Shown here one piece after another: positions 26,170 through 35,646 of a stretch of DNA of 38,772 nucleotides. Source of the stretch: an uncultured Pelagibacteraceae bacterium (GTDB lineage Bacteria; Pseudomonadota; Alphaproteobacteria; Pelagibacterales; Pelagibacteraceae); NCBI GenBank assembly GCA_902578325.1, contig CACHCM010000006.1, positions 1 to 38,772 on the forward strand. Direction: 5' to 3'. The first letter of the stretch is position 1, and each line of letters begins with the position of its first letter. Under the pieces are notes generated by a model. It had not been told where the DNA came from. It saw only the letters and a program-made list of their open reading frames with translations, and searched no databases. The position numbers and the translations under genes were made by a program.

Positions 26170-28588
26170 TATTTTAAAATATTTTATTTTACTTTTATCA
26201 TTGTTAGTTATTTTGACATTTTACCTTAGCACCGTAGGTATAGAGACAAATAAATTTAACGATCATATTAAAAAAAGAATTTCACTAATAAATAAAAAGA
26301 TAGATATAGATTTAAAAAAAATTAAATTAACTCTAGATCCATTTAAACTAAAAATTTATGCAAAAACAATTGGTACCACAGTATATTTTTCAAAAAGACC
26401 TTTAGCATTAGAAAGCATAAAAACTCAAGTATCACTTGGTTCTTTAATTAAAAAAAAGATTTCGTCTTCAAATATTGAGGTAAAAACTAAGTCTATATTA
26501 TTAAATGATTTAATTAAATTTATTAGGACCACAAATAATAAACCAGAATTATTTATATTAGAAAAAATTGTAAAAAAAGGTCATGTAATTATAGATCTGA
26601 GTTTGAACATCGATGAAAATGGTAAACTTAAAAATGATTATATCATTGAAGGTTTGATAAAAGATGGAAGTATTAATTTTTTAAACAAGGCTAATTTTAA
26701 GAATGTAAATTTTAATTTCAATATTCAAAAAGATAATTATCATTTTGATGAAATAAATTTTAAAACAGAAGAAATAAAATTTATTTCAAAAAAACTTAAC
26801 ATAAAAAAGAAAAAAAATAGCTTTTTAGTTGATGCTATTGTTGAAAACGATCAATCGAGTTTAAATTCAAATATATTAAAAATATTAAATTTAAGTTTTA
26901 AAAATATAATTGTTGATGATGCTAAATTTAAAACAATTAATGAATTTTCTTTGGAAATAGATGAAAAATTCAAAGTTAAAAACATTATTTTAAATTCTGA
27001 TATAAATATTACTCAGCTAAAATATAAAAATTTAAAAATAATTAATAAATATTTTTCAGAAGTTGATGATCTAATTTTACTCGATAATCATAAATTAACT
27101 TTAAATTATAAGAACAAAAATTTTAAAATTAATGGTGAGGGACAAATTCAGTTAAATACCGGAGAAATAGATGAAATTAAATATTTTATAAATAAAAAAG
27201 ATAATGATTTAAGTATAGATTCAGAATTATTTTTAAAAAATATAGTTTTAGAGCAGCAAGATTTTTTAAAAATTTTCTTCCCTCAAACTAATGAAAATAT
27301 AAATTTTAATAATCAAAAATTAAAAATTAAATTTAACAATAATAATCTAACTTTTTCAGGTTCTGGAAAATTTAAAATCGATAAAAATTTTGAAGAAATT
27401 GATTATTTAATTGAAAAAGAAAAAAATAAATTAAGTTTTAATACTAATTTAAATATAAAAAATACAAAATTTAAAATTGATAATATTAATTATAAAAAAA
27501 AAGATGATAGCCAAATGTATCTTCAAATTAATGGAGAAATAAAAAATAATAAAAATCTAAATATAAATAACTTTATTATTAAAGAAGAAAATAATAACAT
27601 TAAAATTAAGAATTTATCTCTTAACAATTCTAATCAAATAATCAATATTGATCAGGCAAATTTCAATTATGTAGATACAGAAAATAAAAAAAATAATTTC
27701 AATATAAAAAAAGTAGAAGGCCAAAAATATTTAATTGACGGCACTTCATTTAATGCAAATTCTTTAATTTCTAATTTGTTAGATACAGATGATAAAAAAG
27801 AAAACAATCTTTTTGAAAATAACGTAAGTATGGACCTAAATTTTGACGAAGTTTACTTGGATAAAATATACTTTGTTAAGAATTTAATTGGAAAAATTAA
27901 TATTATTAATAATAAAGTTCAAGCAGCAGATATTTTTTCTATTTATAACAATTCACAAAATATAAAATTTACAATTAAAACAAATGAGCAAGGTGAAAAA
28001 ATTACTACTCTTTTCTCATCTAAGGCAAAACCCCTAGTAGATAGATATAAATTTATTAAAGGATTTAAAGATGATAGAGAAGGATATTTAGACTTTTACT
28101 CTTTGAAAAAAGATGGAGTTTCAACTTCTAAATTAGTAATTGATAATTTTAAAGTTAAAGAAATTCCAGCGTTAGCAAAATTGTTAGCTCTTGCATCTCT
28201 TCAAGGAATAGCGGACTTACTTACAGGAGAAGGGATTAGGTTTACAGATTTTGAAATGAATTTTACCAATCAAGATAACCTTATGAAAATTCAAGAGTTA
28301 TACGCAATTGGGCCAGCAATATCTATTTTATTAGAAGGATACATTGAGGAGGGTAAATTAATCAGTTTAAGAGGAACCTTGGTTCCAGCCACAACAATTA
28401 ACAGATCAATTGCTTCAATACCTTTGCTTGGAGATCTATTGATTGGAAAGAAAGTGGGCGATGGTGTTTTTGGGGTCAGCTTTAAAATTAAAGGCCCCCC
28501 TAAAGATTTAGAAACCACTGTAAATCCTATAAAAACTCTAACACCCAGGTTTATTACTAGAACTTTAGAGAAAATTAAAAAAAATTAA
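26159..28588 (+). CDS. AsmA-like membrane-anchored periplasmic protein
   Basis: The 809-residue protein starts with one hydrophobic segment (about residues 7-25) and continues as a long Asn/Lys/Ile-rich, beta-strand-rich region typical of AsmA/YhdP/TamB-like lipid-bridge proteins. The C-terminal part (about 660-790) is the best conserved: GIADLLTGEGIRFTDFE, YAIGPAISILLEG, GTLVPATTINRSIASIPLLG and VSFKIKGPP, as in the AsmA-like C-terminal domain of alphaproteobacterial YhdP homologues. Such proteins are thought to move phospholipid between the membranes. It overlaps prfB by 11 bp. The exact subfamily is uncertain, and the middle region has no recognisable motif. Confidence 0.75.
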   Translation: MKNNILKYFILLLSLLVILTFYLSTVGIETNKFNDHIKKRISLINKKIDIDLKKIKLTLDPFKLKIYAKTIGTTVYFSKRPLALESIKTQVSLGSLIKKKISSSNIEVKTKSILLNDLIKFIRTTNNKPELFILEKIVKKGHVIIDLSLNIDENGKLKNDYIIEGLIKDGSINFLNKANFKNVNFNFNIQKDNYHFDEINFKTEEIKFISKKLNIKKKKNSFLVDAIVENDQSSLNSNILKILNLSFKNIIVDDAKFKTINEFSLEIDEKFKVKNIILNSDINITQLKYKNLKIINKYFSEVDDLILLDNHKLTLNYKNKNFKINGEGQIQLNTGEIDEIKYFINKKDNDLSIDSELFLKNIVLEQQDFLKIFFPQTNENINFNNQKLKIKFNNNNLTFSGSGKFKIDKNFEEIDYLIEKEKNKLSFNTNLNIKNTKFKIDNINYKKKDDSQMYLQINGEIKNNKNLNINNFIIKEENNNIKIKNLSLNNSNQIINIDQANFNYVDTENKKNNFNIKKVEGQKYLIDGTSFNANSLISNLLDTDDKKENNLFENNVSMDLNFDEVYLDKIYFVKNLIGKINIINNKVQAADIFSIYNNSQNIKFTIKTNEQGEKITTLFSSKAKPLVDRYKFIKGFKDDREGYLDFYSLKKDGVSTSKLVIDNFKVKEIPALAKLLALASLQGIADLLTGEGIRFTDFEMNFTNQDNLMKIQELYAIGPAISILLEGYIEEGKLISLRGTLVPATTINRSIASIPLLGDLLIGKKVGDGVFGVSFKIKGPPKDLETTVNPIKTLTPRFITRTLEKIKKN

Positions 28589-29814
28589 TTTAATTCTATT
28601 TTAATATGTCTTTTTTTTCCAAGGGAAAGTTTAAGATAATTATCTTTAAATAAATTTTTATTGATTTCGAATTTTTCATCTGAAATAACATCGTCATTTA
28701 TTTTTACTGCATTCCCTTTTATAAGTCTTCTGATTTCGCTTTTCGAGTTTTCTAGTTTAGATAATAAAATAAGCTCTACTATATTTATTTTTTCTTCTAT
28801 CTTATTTGATTGAATATTAACTTTAGGTAAGTTCGAACCCAGAGTGTTTCCAGAGAAAGCTTCTTTTGCTGCTTGCTCAGAATTTTTAGCTGCTTCCTTT
28901 CCATGTAACATTTCCGTGGTTTTGTTCGCAAGTAGTATTTTTAATTCATTTATATCTTTATCTTTAATTGTTTCTATTTCCTTAATCTCAATTTCGGTAA
29001 ACATTTTTAAAAATTTAATTACATCTCTATCATCTACGTTTCTCCAAAATTGCCAATAATCATAAGCTGATAAATATTTTTCATCTAACCAAATAGCCCC
29101 ACTTTCAGTTTTTCCCATTTTAGCACCAGTTGCTAGTGTAATTAATGGAGTTGTTAAACCAAAGGTTTGATTATTAGAATATCTTTTAATTAGCTCAACA
29201 CCATTAATAATGTTTCCCCATTGATCTGAACCTCCAATTTGTAAGACACAATTTTCTTTCTTATTTAATTCAAGAAAGTCATATGCTTGTAAAATCATAT
29301 AATTAAACTCCATGTAGCTTAACGACTGCTCTCTATCTAATCTAAGTTTTACACTATCAAATGTTAACATTCTATTTATCGTGAAATGTTTTCCTATATC
29401 TCTTAAAAACGAAATATAATTTAAGTCTTTAAGCCAAGTATAATTGTTTACAAATATTGGTTTTGTATTCGGATCATCATTATCTAAAAATTTTTTTAAA
29501 ATATTTTTGATATTTTTAATATTTTTTTCAATCTCTTCTTCAATTAATATTTTTCTAGTTTTATCTTTACCAGAAGGATCCCCAATTCTTGTAGTTCCTC
29601 CTCCAAGTAAAACTATTGGTCGATGTCCATTTTTTTGAAGTAGTCGCAAACACATAATTTGCAATAAGCTACCCACATGTAAGCTTTCAGCCGTACAATC
29701 AAACCCTATGTAACCTTTTATTTTTTCTTCATCTAATTGTTTAGATAGTTCATCTTCACTTGTGCATTGATAGAAAAAACCTCTATCTTTAAATTCTTTT
29801 AAAAATTTATTCAT
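28585..29814 (-). CDS. tyrS: Tyrosyl-tRNA synthetase
   Basis: TyrRS charges tRNA-Tyr. The 409-residue protein has the HIGH-type motif HVGS (46-49), the tyrosine pocket YMILQAYDFLEL and GGSDQWGNI, and the KMSKS-type KMGKTESG near residue 232. An S4 RNA-binding domain lies at about 340-405 (SEIRRLIKGNAVKIND). It is convergent with the AsmA-like gene, sharing TTAA as both stops, and divergent from anmK with a 45-bp gap. Confidence 0.97.
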   Translation of the reverse strand: MNKFLKEFKDRGFFYQCTSEDELSKQLDEEKIKGYIGFDCTAESLHVGSLLQIMCLRLLQKNGHRPIVLLGGGTTRIGDPSGKDKTRKILIEEEIEKNIKNIKNILKKFLDNDDPNTKPIFVNNYTWLKDLNYISFLRDIGKHFTINRMLTFDSVKLRLDREQSLSYMEFNYMILQAYDFLELNKKENCVLQIGGSDQWGNIINGVELIKRYSNNQTFGLTTPLITLATGAKMGKTESGAIWLDEKYLSAYDYWQFWRNVDDRDVIKFLKMFTEIEIKEIETIKDKDINELKILLANKTTEMLHGKEAAKNSEQAAKEAFSGNTLGSNLPKVNIQSNKIEEKINIVELILLSKLENSKSEIRRLIKGNAVKINDDVISDEKFEINKNLFKDNYLKLSLGKKRHIKIELN

Positions 29815-29859
29815 AAGTTTATAGTTACAATATACAAATTTTTTTTAAAAAACATATTA

Positions 29860-31002
29860 ATGAAAAAAAAATTATATACTGCAATTGGACTAATGAGCGG
29901 AACATCTATGGATGGTATTGATTTATCTATAATTAGTTCAGATGGATACGATGAATTTTCAAACATTTTAGATGATTATTATGAGTATAATAAAAATCTT
30001 AAGGATCAGTTAGTTCGATTAAGAGATTTAGTCTTAACAAAAAAAGACCTTTTACAAAATTCAGAAAAATTAAGAGAATTAGAGCGTAATTTAACTCTTT
30101 TTCATGCCGATGCAGTTAATCAATCATTAAAAAAATATAGAGATCCTATTGATTTGATAGGTTTTCATGGACAAACAATTTTTCATAACCCAAATGAGAA
30201 AATTACCAATCAATTAGGAGATGGGAAATTGTTATCTCAAATGGTCAAAAAAAAAGTCATATATGATTTTAGACAAGCGGATATTCAAAATAATGGCCAA
30301 GGTGCACCCTTAACACCAATTTTTCATCATATTTTATCAAAAAAAATTAATCAAAATTTTGATATTAAATTTCCAATAGGTTTCTTGAATATTGGTGGTA
30401 TCGCAAATGTTACAAAAGTTATTAATGATTCAGATAATTTTCAAAATAACCTTTCTGCTTTTGATATAGGTCCTGGTAATTGTTTAATTGATGAATGGGT
30501 AAGAAATAATTCCAATAAAAAATTTGATAAAAATGGTGAACTATCTAAATCAGGAAAAGTTAATCAACTAATTCTTAATCAAGCAATAGATAATTTTAAA
30601 ATAAATTCTTACTCACAGTCATTGGATATTAAAAATTTTGATGTATCTTTTGCAAGAGGTTTATCGCTAGAAGATGGTTGCGCTACTATAACTGAATTTA
30701 CAGCATATTTGATTGCAGAAGGATTAAAATATATTGGTAAAAAAAATAGTATTACATTTTTACTCTGTGGTGGTGGAAGAAAAAATACTAATTTAATTAA
30801 TAGATTAAAAAATTATATATTAAATGAAAACAATATTATTTTGGAAAGAATAGATAATTATAATTTAAATGGTGATTATATTGAATCACAGGCATTTGGA
30901 TTTTTGGCCATAAGGTCTTTTTTAAATTTACCAATTTCTTTTAGTACGACAACTGGATGTAAAGAATTTACAGTGGGTGGAAAGCTGGTAGAAAATTTTT
31001 AA
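29860..31002 (+). CDS. anmK: Anhydro-N-acetylmuramic acid kinase
   Basis: AnmK phosphorylates and opens 1,6-anhydro-MurNAc released during murein turnover, giving MurNAc-6-phosphate for recycling. The 380-residue length is normal. It has the N-terminal signature GLMSGTSMDGID (10-21), GFHGQTIFHNP, NIGGIANVT, FDIGPGNCLID and LLCGGGRKN. It is a single gene between tyrS and the hydrolase gene, and shares a TTAA stop with the latter. In alphaproteobacteria anmK and tyrS are commonly divergent neighbours. Confidence 0.96.
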   Translation: MKKKLYTAIGLMSGTSMDGIDLSIISSDGYDEFSNILDDYYEYNKNLKDQLVRLRDLVLTKKDLLQNSEKLRELERNLTLFHADAVNQSLKKYRDPIDLIGFHGQTIFHNPNEKITNQLGDGKLLSQMVKKKVIYDFRQADIQNNGQGAPLTPIFHHILSKKINQNFDIKFPIGFLNIGGIANVTKVINDSDNFQNNLSAFDIGPGNCLIDEWVRNNSNKKFDKNGELSKSGKVNQLILNQAIDNFKINSYSQSLDIKNFDVSFARGLSLEDGCATITEFTAYLIAEGLKYIGKKNSITFLLCGGGRKNTNLINRLKNYILNENNIILERIDNYNLNGDYIESQAFGFLAIRSFLNLPISFSTTTGCKEFTVGGKLVENF

Positions 31003-31655
31003 TAAAGTGCTGTTTCTTTCTTTATATATTTATCAAGATGCTTCACTAAAGCATCACTTGTTTTTGAAAAGAAATGATTAGCCTCTGATATTGCATTAAA
31101 TTCTACTTTAATTCCTTTTTGAGCACTTAATCTTTTATCTAATTCTGTAATATATTCTACCGGTACTAATTCGTCTTTTTTACCATAAGCAACCAATCCT
31201 GAAGTTGGACATGGAGATAAAAAAGAAAAATCATAAACATTTGGTTGAGGTGAAATAGCTATAAATCTGTTTATTTCTGGTCTTCTCATTAATAATTGCA
31301 TTGCAATTAAAGATCCAAATGAAAATCCTGAAACCCAACATTGTGAATTGTCAAAATTTTCTCTTTCTAACCAATCTAAAGCCGCTGCAGCGTCAGCAAG
31401 TTCACCTTGACCATTATCAAATTCTCCATCGCTTTTGCCAACGCCTCTGAAATTTACTCTGCAAACAGAAAAATCATTATCCATAAATGCATGAAAAGTA
31501 TCTACTACTACTTTATTATTCATAGTTCCTCCATATTGAGGGTGGGGCTGTAATACTAAAGCAATTGGGGATGTATTTTTTTTACTTTTAAAATATTTAG
31601 CCTCAAGTCTTCCTGCAGGGCCTGGTATAAATATTTCTAAAATTTTGTTATCCAT
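30999..31655 (-). CDS. Alpha/beta hydrolase, substrate unknown
   Basis: The 218-residue protein is a single-domain cytoplasmic alpha/beta hydrolase. The nucleophile elbow GFSFGS holds the likely catalytic Ser, GKKDELVP the Asp, and EANHFF the His. PHPQYGGTMNNKVV near residues 37-50 is typical of the COG2945-type subgroup. There is no signal peptide. It is divergent from iscR across a 137-bp gap, a place where this family is often found beside alphaproteobacterial suf operons. Its substrate, and any role in iron-sulphur metabolism, are unknown. Confidence 0.8.
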   Translation of the reverse strand: MDNKILEIFIPGPAGRLEAKYFKSKKNTSPIALVLQPHPQYGGTMNNKVVVDTFHAFMDNDFSVCRVNFRGVGKSDGEFDNGQGELADAAAALDWLERENFDNSQCWVSGFSFGSLIAMQLLMRRPEINRFIAISPQPNVYDFSFLSPCPTSGLVAYGKKDELVPVEYITELDKRLSAQKGIKVEFNAISEANHFFSKTSDALVKHLDKYIKKETALY

Positions 31656-31740
31656 AAGCGATATTGATTATTATTCTCAAAAAAAATGTACGTTTATCAC
31701 AAGTAAGCGACAATATGTTAGTTTTTTTTTATACTCTAAA

Positions 31741-31759
31741 CTTGACCATTTTAGTCAGG
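31741..31759. promoter_or_regulatory. Predicted IscR-type operator upstream of iscR
   Basis: CTTGACCA (31741-31748), 3 bp, TAGTCAGG (31752-31759) is an imperfect inverted repeat followed by TATG. It resembles the type 1 IscR site recognised by cluster-bound IscR. It covers the iscR -35 box, the right place for self-repression when iron-sulphur clusters are plentiful. Confidence 0.7.
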
Positions 31760-31769
31760 TATGTATAAA
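31742..31769 (+). promoter_or_regulatory. Predicted promoter of the iscR-suf operon
   Basis: TTGACC (31742-31747), 16 bp, TATAAA (31764-31769) is a strong sigma-70 match, with a start near 31776. The leader is about 17 nt and contains AAGGG (31782-31786) before the iscR ATG at 31793. Confidence 0.7.
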
Positions 31770-31792
31770 AGCCCACAATTTAAGGGTAAATT

Positions 31793-32218
31793 ATGAAACT
31801 TACATCAAAAGGTAGATATGCTGTAATGGCATTAGTAGACTTAGCTAGATTTGATAATATCAATCCAGTATCACTAAGAGATATATCTTTAAGACAAGGT
31901 ATATCTTTAGACTACCTAGAACAGATTTTTTCTAAATTAAAAAAAAACGAAATTGTTAAAAGTATTAGAGGAACTCAAGGAGGATATGTTCTTAATAAAA
32001 ACCCAAACGATATTAAATTAACAAATATTTTTCATGCAGTAGATGAAAAAGTAAAAACTGTTCAATGCAAAAAAGAATCTAAAAAAGGATGCAACGGCAA
32101 AGCCACAAAGTGTATTACACATAATCTATGGGATGAATTAGAAATACACATAAATACATTTTTTGCAAATAAAAGCCTAAAGGATTTATTAAATAATAAT
32201 AAAGAAACAAGAGTTTAG
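31793..32218 (+). CDS. iscR: Rrf2-family iron-sulphur cluster regulator IscR
   Basis: IscR senses the iron-sulphur status of the cell through a bound [2Fe-2S] cluster and represses Fe-S assembly genes. The 141-residue protein has the Rrf2 winged helix ([14 protein letters not shown] at the start, GGYVLNK in the wing). The cluster ligands are three cysteines, Cys92, Cys100 and Cys107, plus His110. The spacing C-x7-C-x6-C is 2 and 1 residues longer than the E. coli C-x5-C-x5-C. It is first in the suf operon, with sufB starting 1 bp after its stop. In alphaproteobacteria this regulator is usually in this position. Confidence 0.93.
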   Translation: MKLTSKGRYAVMALVDLARFDNINPVSLRDISLRQGISLDYLEQIFSKLKKNEIVKSIRGTQGGYVLNKNPNDIKLTNIFHAVDEKVKTVQCKKESKKGCNGKATKCITHNLWDELEIHINTFFANKSLKDLLNNNKETRV

Positions 32219-32219
32219 A

Positions 32220-33662
32220 ATGGATAACAGACAAAAAGAAATAAATAATTTAAAAGATTATAAATATGGTTTTTCAACGGATATAGAAAATATCCAAGCT
32301 CCAAAAGGTTTGAATGAAGATGTTATTAAATTTATTTCTAATATTAAAAAAGAGCCTGCATGGATGCTTGAGTTTAGATTAAAAGCTTTTGAAAGATTTA
32401 AAGTATTAAAAGAACCTGATTGGCAGAAACCTAAATTTCCAAAAATAGATTATCAAGATTTATATTATTACTCTGCTCCTAAAAGTATGAAAGATAAGCC
32501 AAAGAGTTTAGATGATCTGGATCCTAAACTTTTAGAAACTTATAAAAAACTTGGAATTCCTTTGCAAGAGCAGGCAAGATTAAATGGAATAGCCGTTGAT
32601 GCTGTATTCGATTCAGTTTCTGTAGCTACTACTTTTAAAGATGAATTAACAAAACAAGGAATTATATTTTGCCCTATATCAGAGGCAATTCAAAATCACC
32701 CTGAATTAGTTAAAAAATATTTAGGCTCTGTAATCCCAACAAGTGATCATTTTTTTGCAACATTAAATTCAGCAGTTTTTACAGATGGTTCTTTTGTATA
32801 CATTCCAGAGGGTGTTACATGTCCAATGGAACTATCAACTTATTTTAGAATTAATGCATCAAATACAGGTCAATTTGAAAGAACCTTAATTATTGCAGAC
32901 AAAGGAAGTTATGTAAGTTACCTAGAAGGATGTACAGCTCCAATGAGAGATGAAAATCAATTACATGCTGCTAATGTAGAATTAATTGCACTTGATGACG
33001 CGGAAATAAAATATTCAACAGTTCAAAACTGGTATCCAGGTGATAAAGATGGCAAAGGTGGAATTTATAATTTTGTAACAAAAAGAGGTTTATGCAAAGG
33101 AAAAAATTCAAAAATTTCGTGGACACAAGTTGAAACAGGTTCTGCAATTACCTGGAAGTATCCTAGTTGTATTCTTAAAGGAGATAATTCTGTTGGGGAG
33201 TTCTATTCAATAGCAATTACTAACAATCATCAGAAAGCTGATACAGGTACTAAAATGATACATCTTGGTAAAAATACCAAAAGTAAAATAATTTCGAAAG
33301 GAATATCAGCTGGTAGTTCAGATATGACTTATAGAGGTTTAGTTGATATTTCATCAAAAGCCAAAAATTCAACAAATTATACTCAATGTGACTCTTTATT
33401 AATGGGTAACAAATGTGGAGCTCACACTGTTCCATATATAAAAAATAAAAATTCGGAGTCAAATATTGCTCATGAAGCAACTACATCCAAGATTAGTGAA
33501 GAGCAATTACATTATTGTCAGCAAAGAGGATTAAACCCAGAGGAAGCTGTTGGCTTGATTGTTAACGGTTTTTGTAAAGAGGTATTGCAACAATTGCCTA
33601 TGGAATTCGCTGTAGAAGCCCAAAAACTTGTAGGTATCAGTCTGGAAGGAAGTGTAGGTTAA
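32220..33662 (+). CDS. sufB: Fe-S cluster scaffold subunit SufB
   Basis: SufB forms the SufBC2D scaffold on which iron-sulphur clusters are built from persulphide sulphur. The 480-residue length matches the family. It shows [31 protein letters not shown], the tunnel region [18 protein letters not shown], and the C-terminal [13 protein letters not shown] with the conserved Cys involved in cluster formation. It starts directly after iscR, with sufC 1 bp downstream. Confidence 0.97.
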   Translation: MDNRQKEINNLKDYKYGFSTDIENIQAPKGLNEDVIKFISNIKKEPAWMLEFRLKAFERFKVLKEPDWQKPKFPKIDYQDLYYYSAPKSMKDKPKSLDDLDPKLLETYKKLGIPLQEQARLNGIAVDAVFDSVSVATTFKDELTKQGIIFCPISEAIQNHPELVKKYLGSVIPTSDHFFATLNSAVFTDGSFVYIPEGVTCPMELSTYFRINASNTGQFERTLIIADKGSYVSYLEGCTAPMRDENQLHAANVELIALDDAEIKYSTVQNWYPGDKDGKGGIYNFVTKRGLCKGKNSKISWTQVETGSAITWKYPSCILKGDNSVGEFYSIAITNNHQKADTGTKMIHLGKNTKSKIISKGISAGSSDMTYRGLVDISSKAKNSTNYTQCDSLLMGNKCGAHTVPYIKNKNSESNIAHEATTSKISEEQLHYCQQRGLNPEEAVGLIVNGFCKEVLQQLPMEFAVEAQKLVGISLEGSVG

Positions 33663-33663
33663 T

Positions 33664-34398
33664 ATGCTTAAAATAAATAATTTAAATGCAACGATTGATA
33701 ACAAGTCTATTTTAAACGGTCTATCCTTAGATATAAATCCTGGTGAAGTTCATGCAATCATGGGTCCTAATGGATCTGGAAAAAGTACATTATCAAATAT
33801 TCTTTCTGGAAAAAAAGGCTATGAAGTTTCTGGGGAAGTTCTTTTTGAAGAAAAAGATTTATTTGAACTTGAAACAGAGGAAAGAGCACACAAGGGTATA
33901 TTTTTAGCTTTTCAATATCCTTTAGAAATTCCAGGTGTAAATACAAATATATTTTTAAAAACTTCCTTAAATGCTGTTAGAAAAGCTAGGGGCGAGAAAG
34001 AGCTTGATGCTATTGAATTTCTAAAGTTGGTAAAAGAAAAATCTAAAGAACTAAAATTTGATGAGGAAAAATTAAACAGACAATTAAATGTTGGTTTTTC
34101 TGGTGGTGAAAAAAAGAAAAATGAAATTTTGCAAATGTCATTGTTAGCACCAAAATTATCAATTTTAGATGAAACTGATTCTGGTTTAGATATTGATGCT
34201 TTAAAAATTGTTGCAGATGGAGTTAATACATTAAGAGATAAAAATAATTCATTTTTAATTATTACACACTACCAAAGATTACTTGATTATATAAAACCTG
34301 ACTTTGTTCATGTTTTGATGAATGGAAAAATTGTAAAATCTGGTGGTCCAGATTTAGCTTTAGAATTAGAAAAAAAAGGATATGAAAATTTTAATTAA
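33664..34398 (+). CDS. sufC: Fe-S assembly ATPase SufC
   Basis: SufC is the ABC-type ATPase that drives conformational change of SufBD. The 244-residue protein has Walker A GPNGSGKST (about 36-44), an ABC signature FSGGEKKKNE and a Walker B region LSILDETDSGLDIDAL, where Asp-Glu-Thr-Asp is the SufC variant of the usual DEP. A His in ITHYQRL is the switch histidine. It is cytoplasmic, without membrane segments. It lies between sufB and sufD, with the sufD ATG immediately after its stop. Confidence 0.98.
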   Translation: MLKINNLNATIDNKSILNGLSLDINPGEVHAIMGPNGSGKSTLSNILSGKKGYEVSGEVLFEEKDLFELETEERAHKGIFLAFQYPLEIPGVNTNIFLKTSLNAVRKARGEKELDAIEFLKLVKEKSKELKFDEEKLNRQLNVGFSGGEKKKNEILQMSLLAPKLSILDETDSGLDIDALKIVADGVNTLRDKNNSFLIITHYQRLLDYIKPDFVHVLMNGKIVKSGGPDLALELEKKGYENFN

Positions 34399-35646
34399 AT
34401 GAAAGAACAATTACAAAAAGATTTTGATAATAGTATAAAAAATTTAAGTTTATCTCAAAAAGATATTGAAATAAAAAAATTTTGTTTAGATAAATTTATA
34501 GACAAAGGTTTTCCAAACAGAAAAGAGGAAGATTGGAAATTTTCAGATCTGAGTCAAATAATAAAAAGTAATATTGGAGAACTTAGTTTTTATAATGATC
34601 AAGCATCTACTAATAAAGTCGATACCTCTGTATTTGTAGATGGATTAGAGCATAATAAAATAGTTTTTATAAATGGTAGAATTGAAAAAATTGATTTTGA
34701 TTATGAAAAAAAAGATCAAATAGAAATAATTGATCAATCAGAAACTATAAATGAATTTAAAAATAGCAATTCGTTATCAGACTTGAACAATGCCTTTACT
34801 AATAAATGTTTTAAAATATTGGTAAAAAAAGGTTATCAATTAGTAAAACCTCTCATTATTTACCATACAACAAATTCAAAGATTTGGTCAAAAAATATTA
34901 ATTTACGACTCAATTTTGAACTAGATAAAGATAGCTCATTAAGATTAATTGATTTGTTTAAAGATACATCTGAAAAGAATTTTTTAAATATATTTTATAA
35001 CTTTGAGTTAAAAGAAAATGCAGTTTTAAAAAATTATAAATTAGATAAATTTGAAAATAAAAATATTAAATATTCTTTCAATAATATCGATCAAGATACG
35101 AACAGTATTTCAGAAACATTTATTTTATCCTCTGGATCAAATTTTTCTAAAAATGAGATAAATTGTAATTTAAATGGTAATTATGCATCAGCTTTTGTAA
35201 ACGGTGTTTTTTCATTGAATAATGATAAACATCACGAAGTCAGATCAATAATTAATCATCTAACAGAAAATACAAAAAGTTATCAACTAATTAAAAGTGT
35301 ATTAGACGAAAGTTCAAAAGCAGTATACCAAGGAAAAATATTTGTAAATTCGGACGCTCAGAAAACTGATGGATACCAATTGAGCAAAGCAATATTGTTA
35401 AATAAAGAGTCGGAGTTTAATGCCAAGCCAGAATTAGAAATTTATGCCGATGACGTTAAATGTTCTCATGGTTCAGCGTCAGGTAGTTTGAATGAGGACT
35501 CTATATTTTATTTAATGTCTAGAGGTTTAAGTTATCAGCAGTCAAGAGAGTTATTAATTAATGGTTTTTTACTAGATGTTGTCGAAAAAATTACTGACTC
35601 GGAAATAAAAAACTTAATAAAAAATATGATTGGAATTAAAGAATGA
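34399..35646 (+). CDS. sufD: Fe-S cluster assembly protein SufD
   Basis: SufD is the SufB paralogue that completes the SufBC2D scaffold and helps iron entry. The 415-residue protein is poorly conserved in its N-terminal helical part (KEEDWKFSDLSQI is the recognisable start). It is well conserved at the C-terminus: YQGKIFVNSDAQKTDGYQLSKAILL, then DVKCSHGSASGSL, where the His is the conserved ligand, and YLMSRGLSYQQSRELLINGF. It overlaps sufS by 4 bp (ATGA). Confidence 0.95.
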   Translation: MKEQLQKDFDNSIKNLSLSQKDIEIKKFCLDKFIDKGFPNRKEEDWKFSDLSQIIKSNIGELSFYNDQASTNKVDTSVFVDGLEHNKIVFINGRIEKIDFDYEKKDQIEIIDQSETINEFKNSNSLSDLNNAFTNKCFKILVKKGYQLVKPLIIYHTTNSKIWSKNINLRLNFELDKDSSLRLIDLFKDTSEKNFLNIFYNFELKENAVLKNYKLDKFENKNIKYSFNNIDQDTNSISETFILSSGSNFSKNEINCNLNGNYASAFVNGVFSLNNDKHHEVRSIINHLTENTKSYQLIKSVLDESSKAVYQGKIFVNSDAQKTDGYQLSKAILLNKESEFNAKPELEIYADDVKCSHGSASGSLNEDSIFYLMSRGLSYQQSRELLINGFLLDVVEKITDSEIKNLIKNMIGIKE

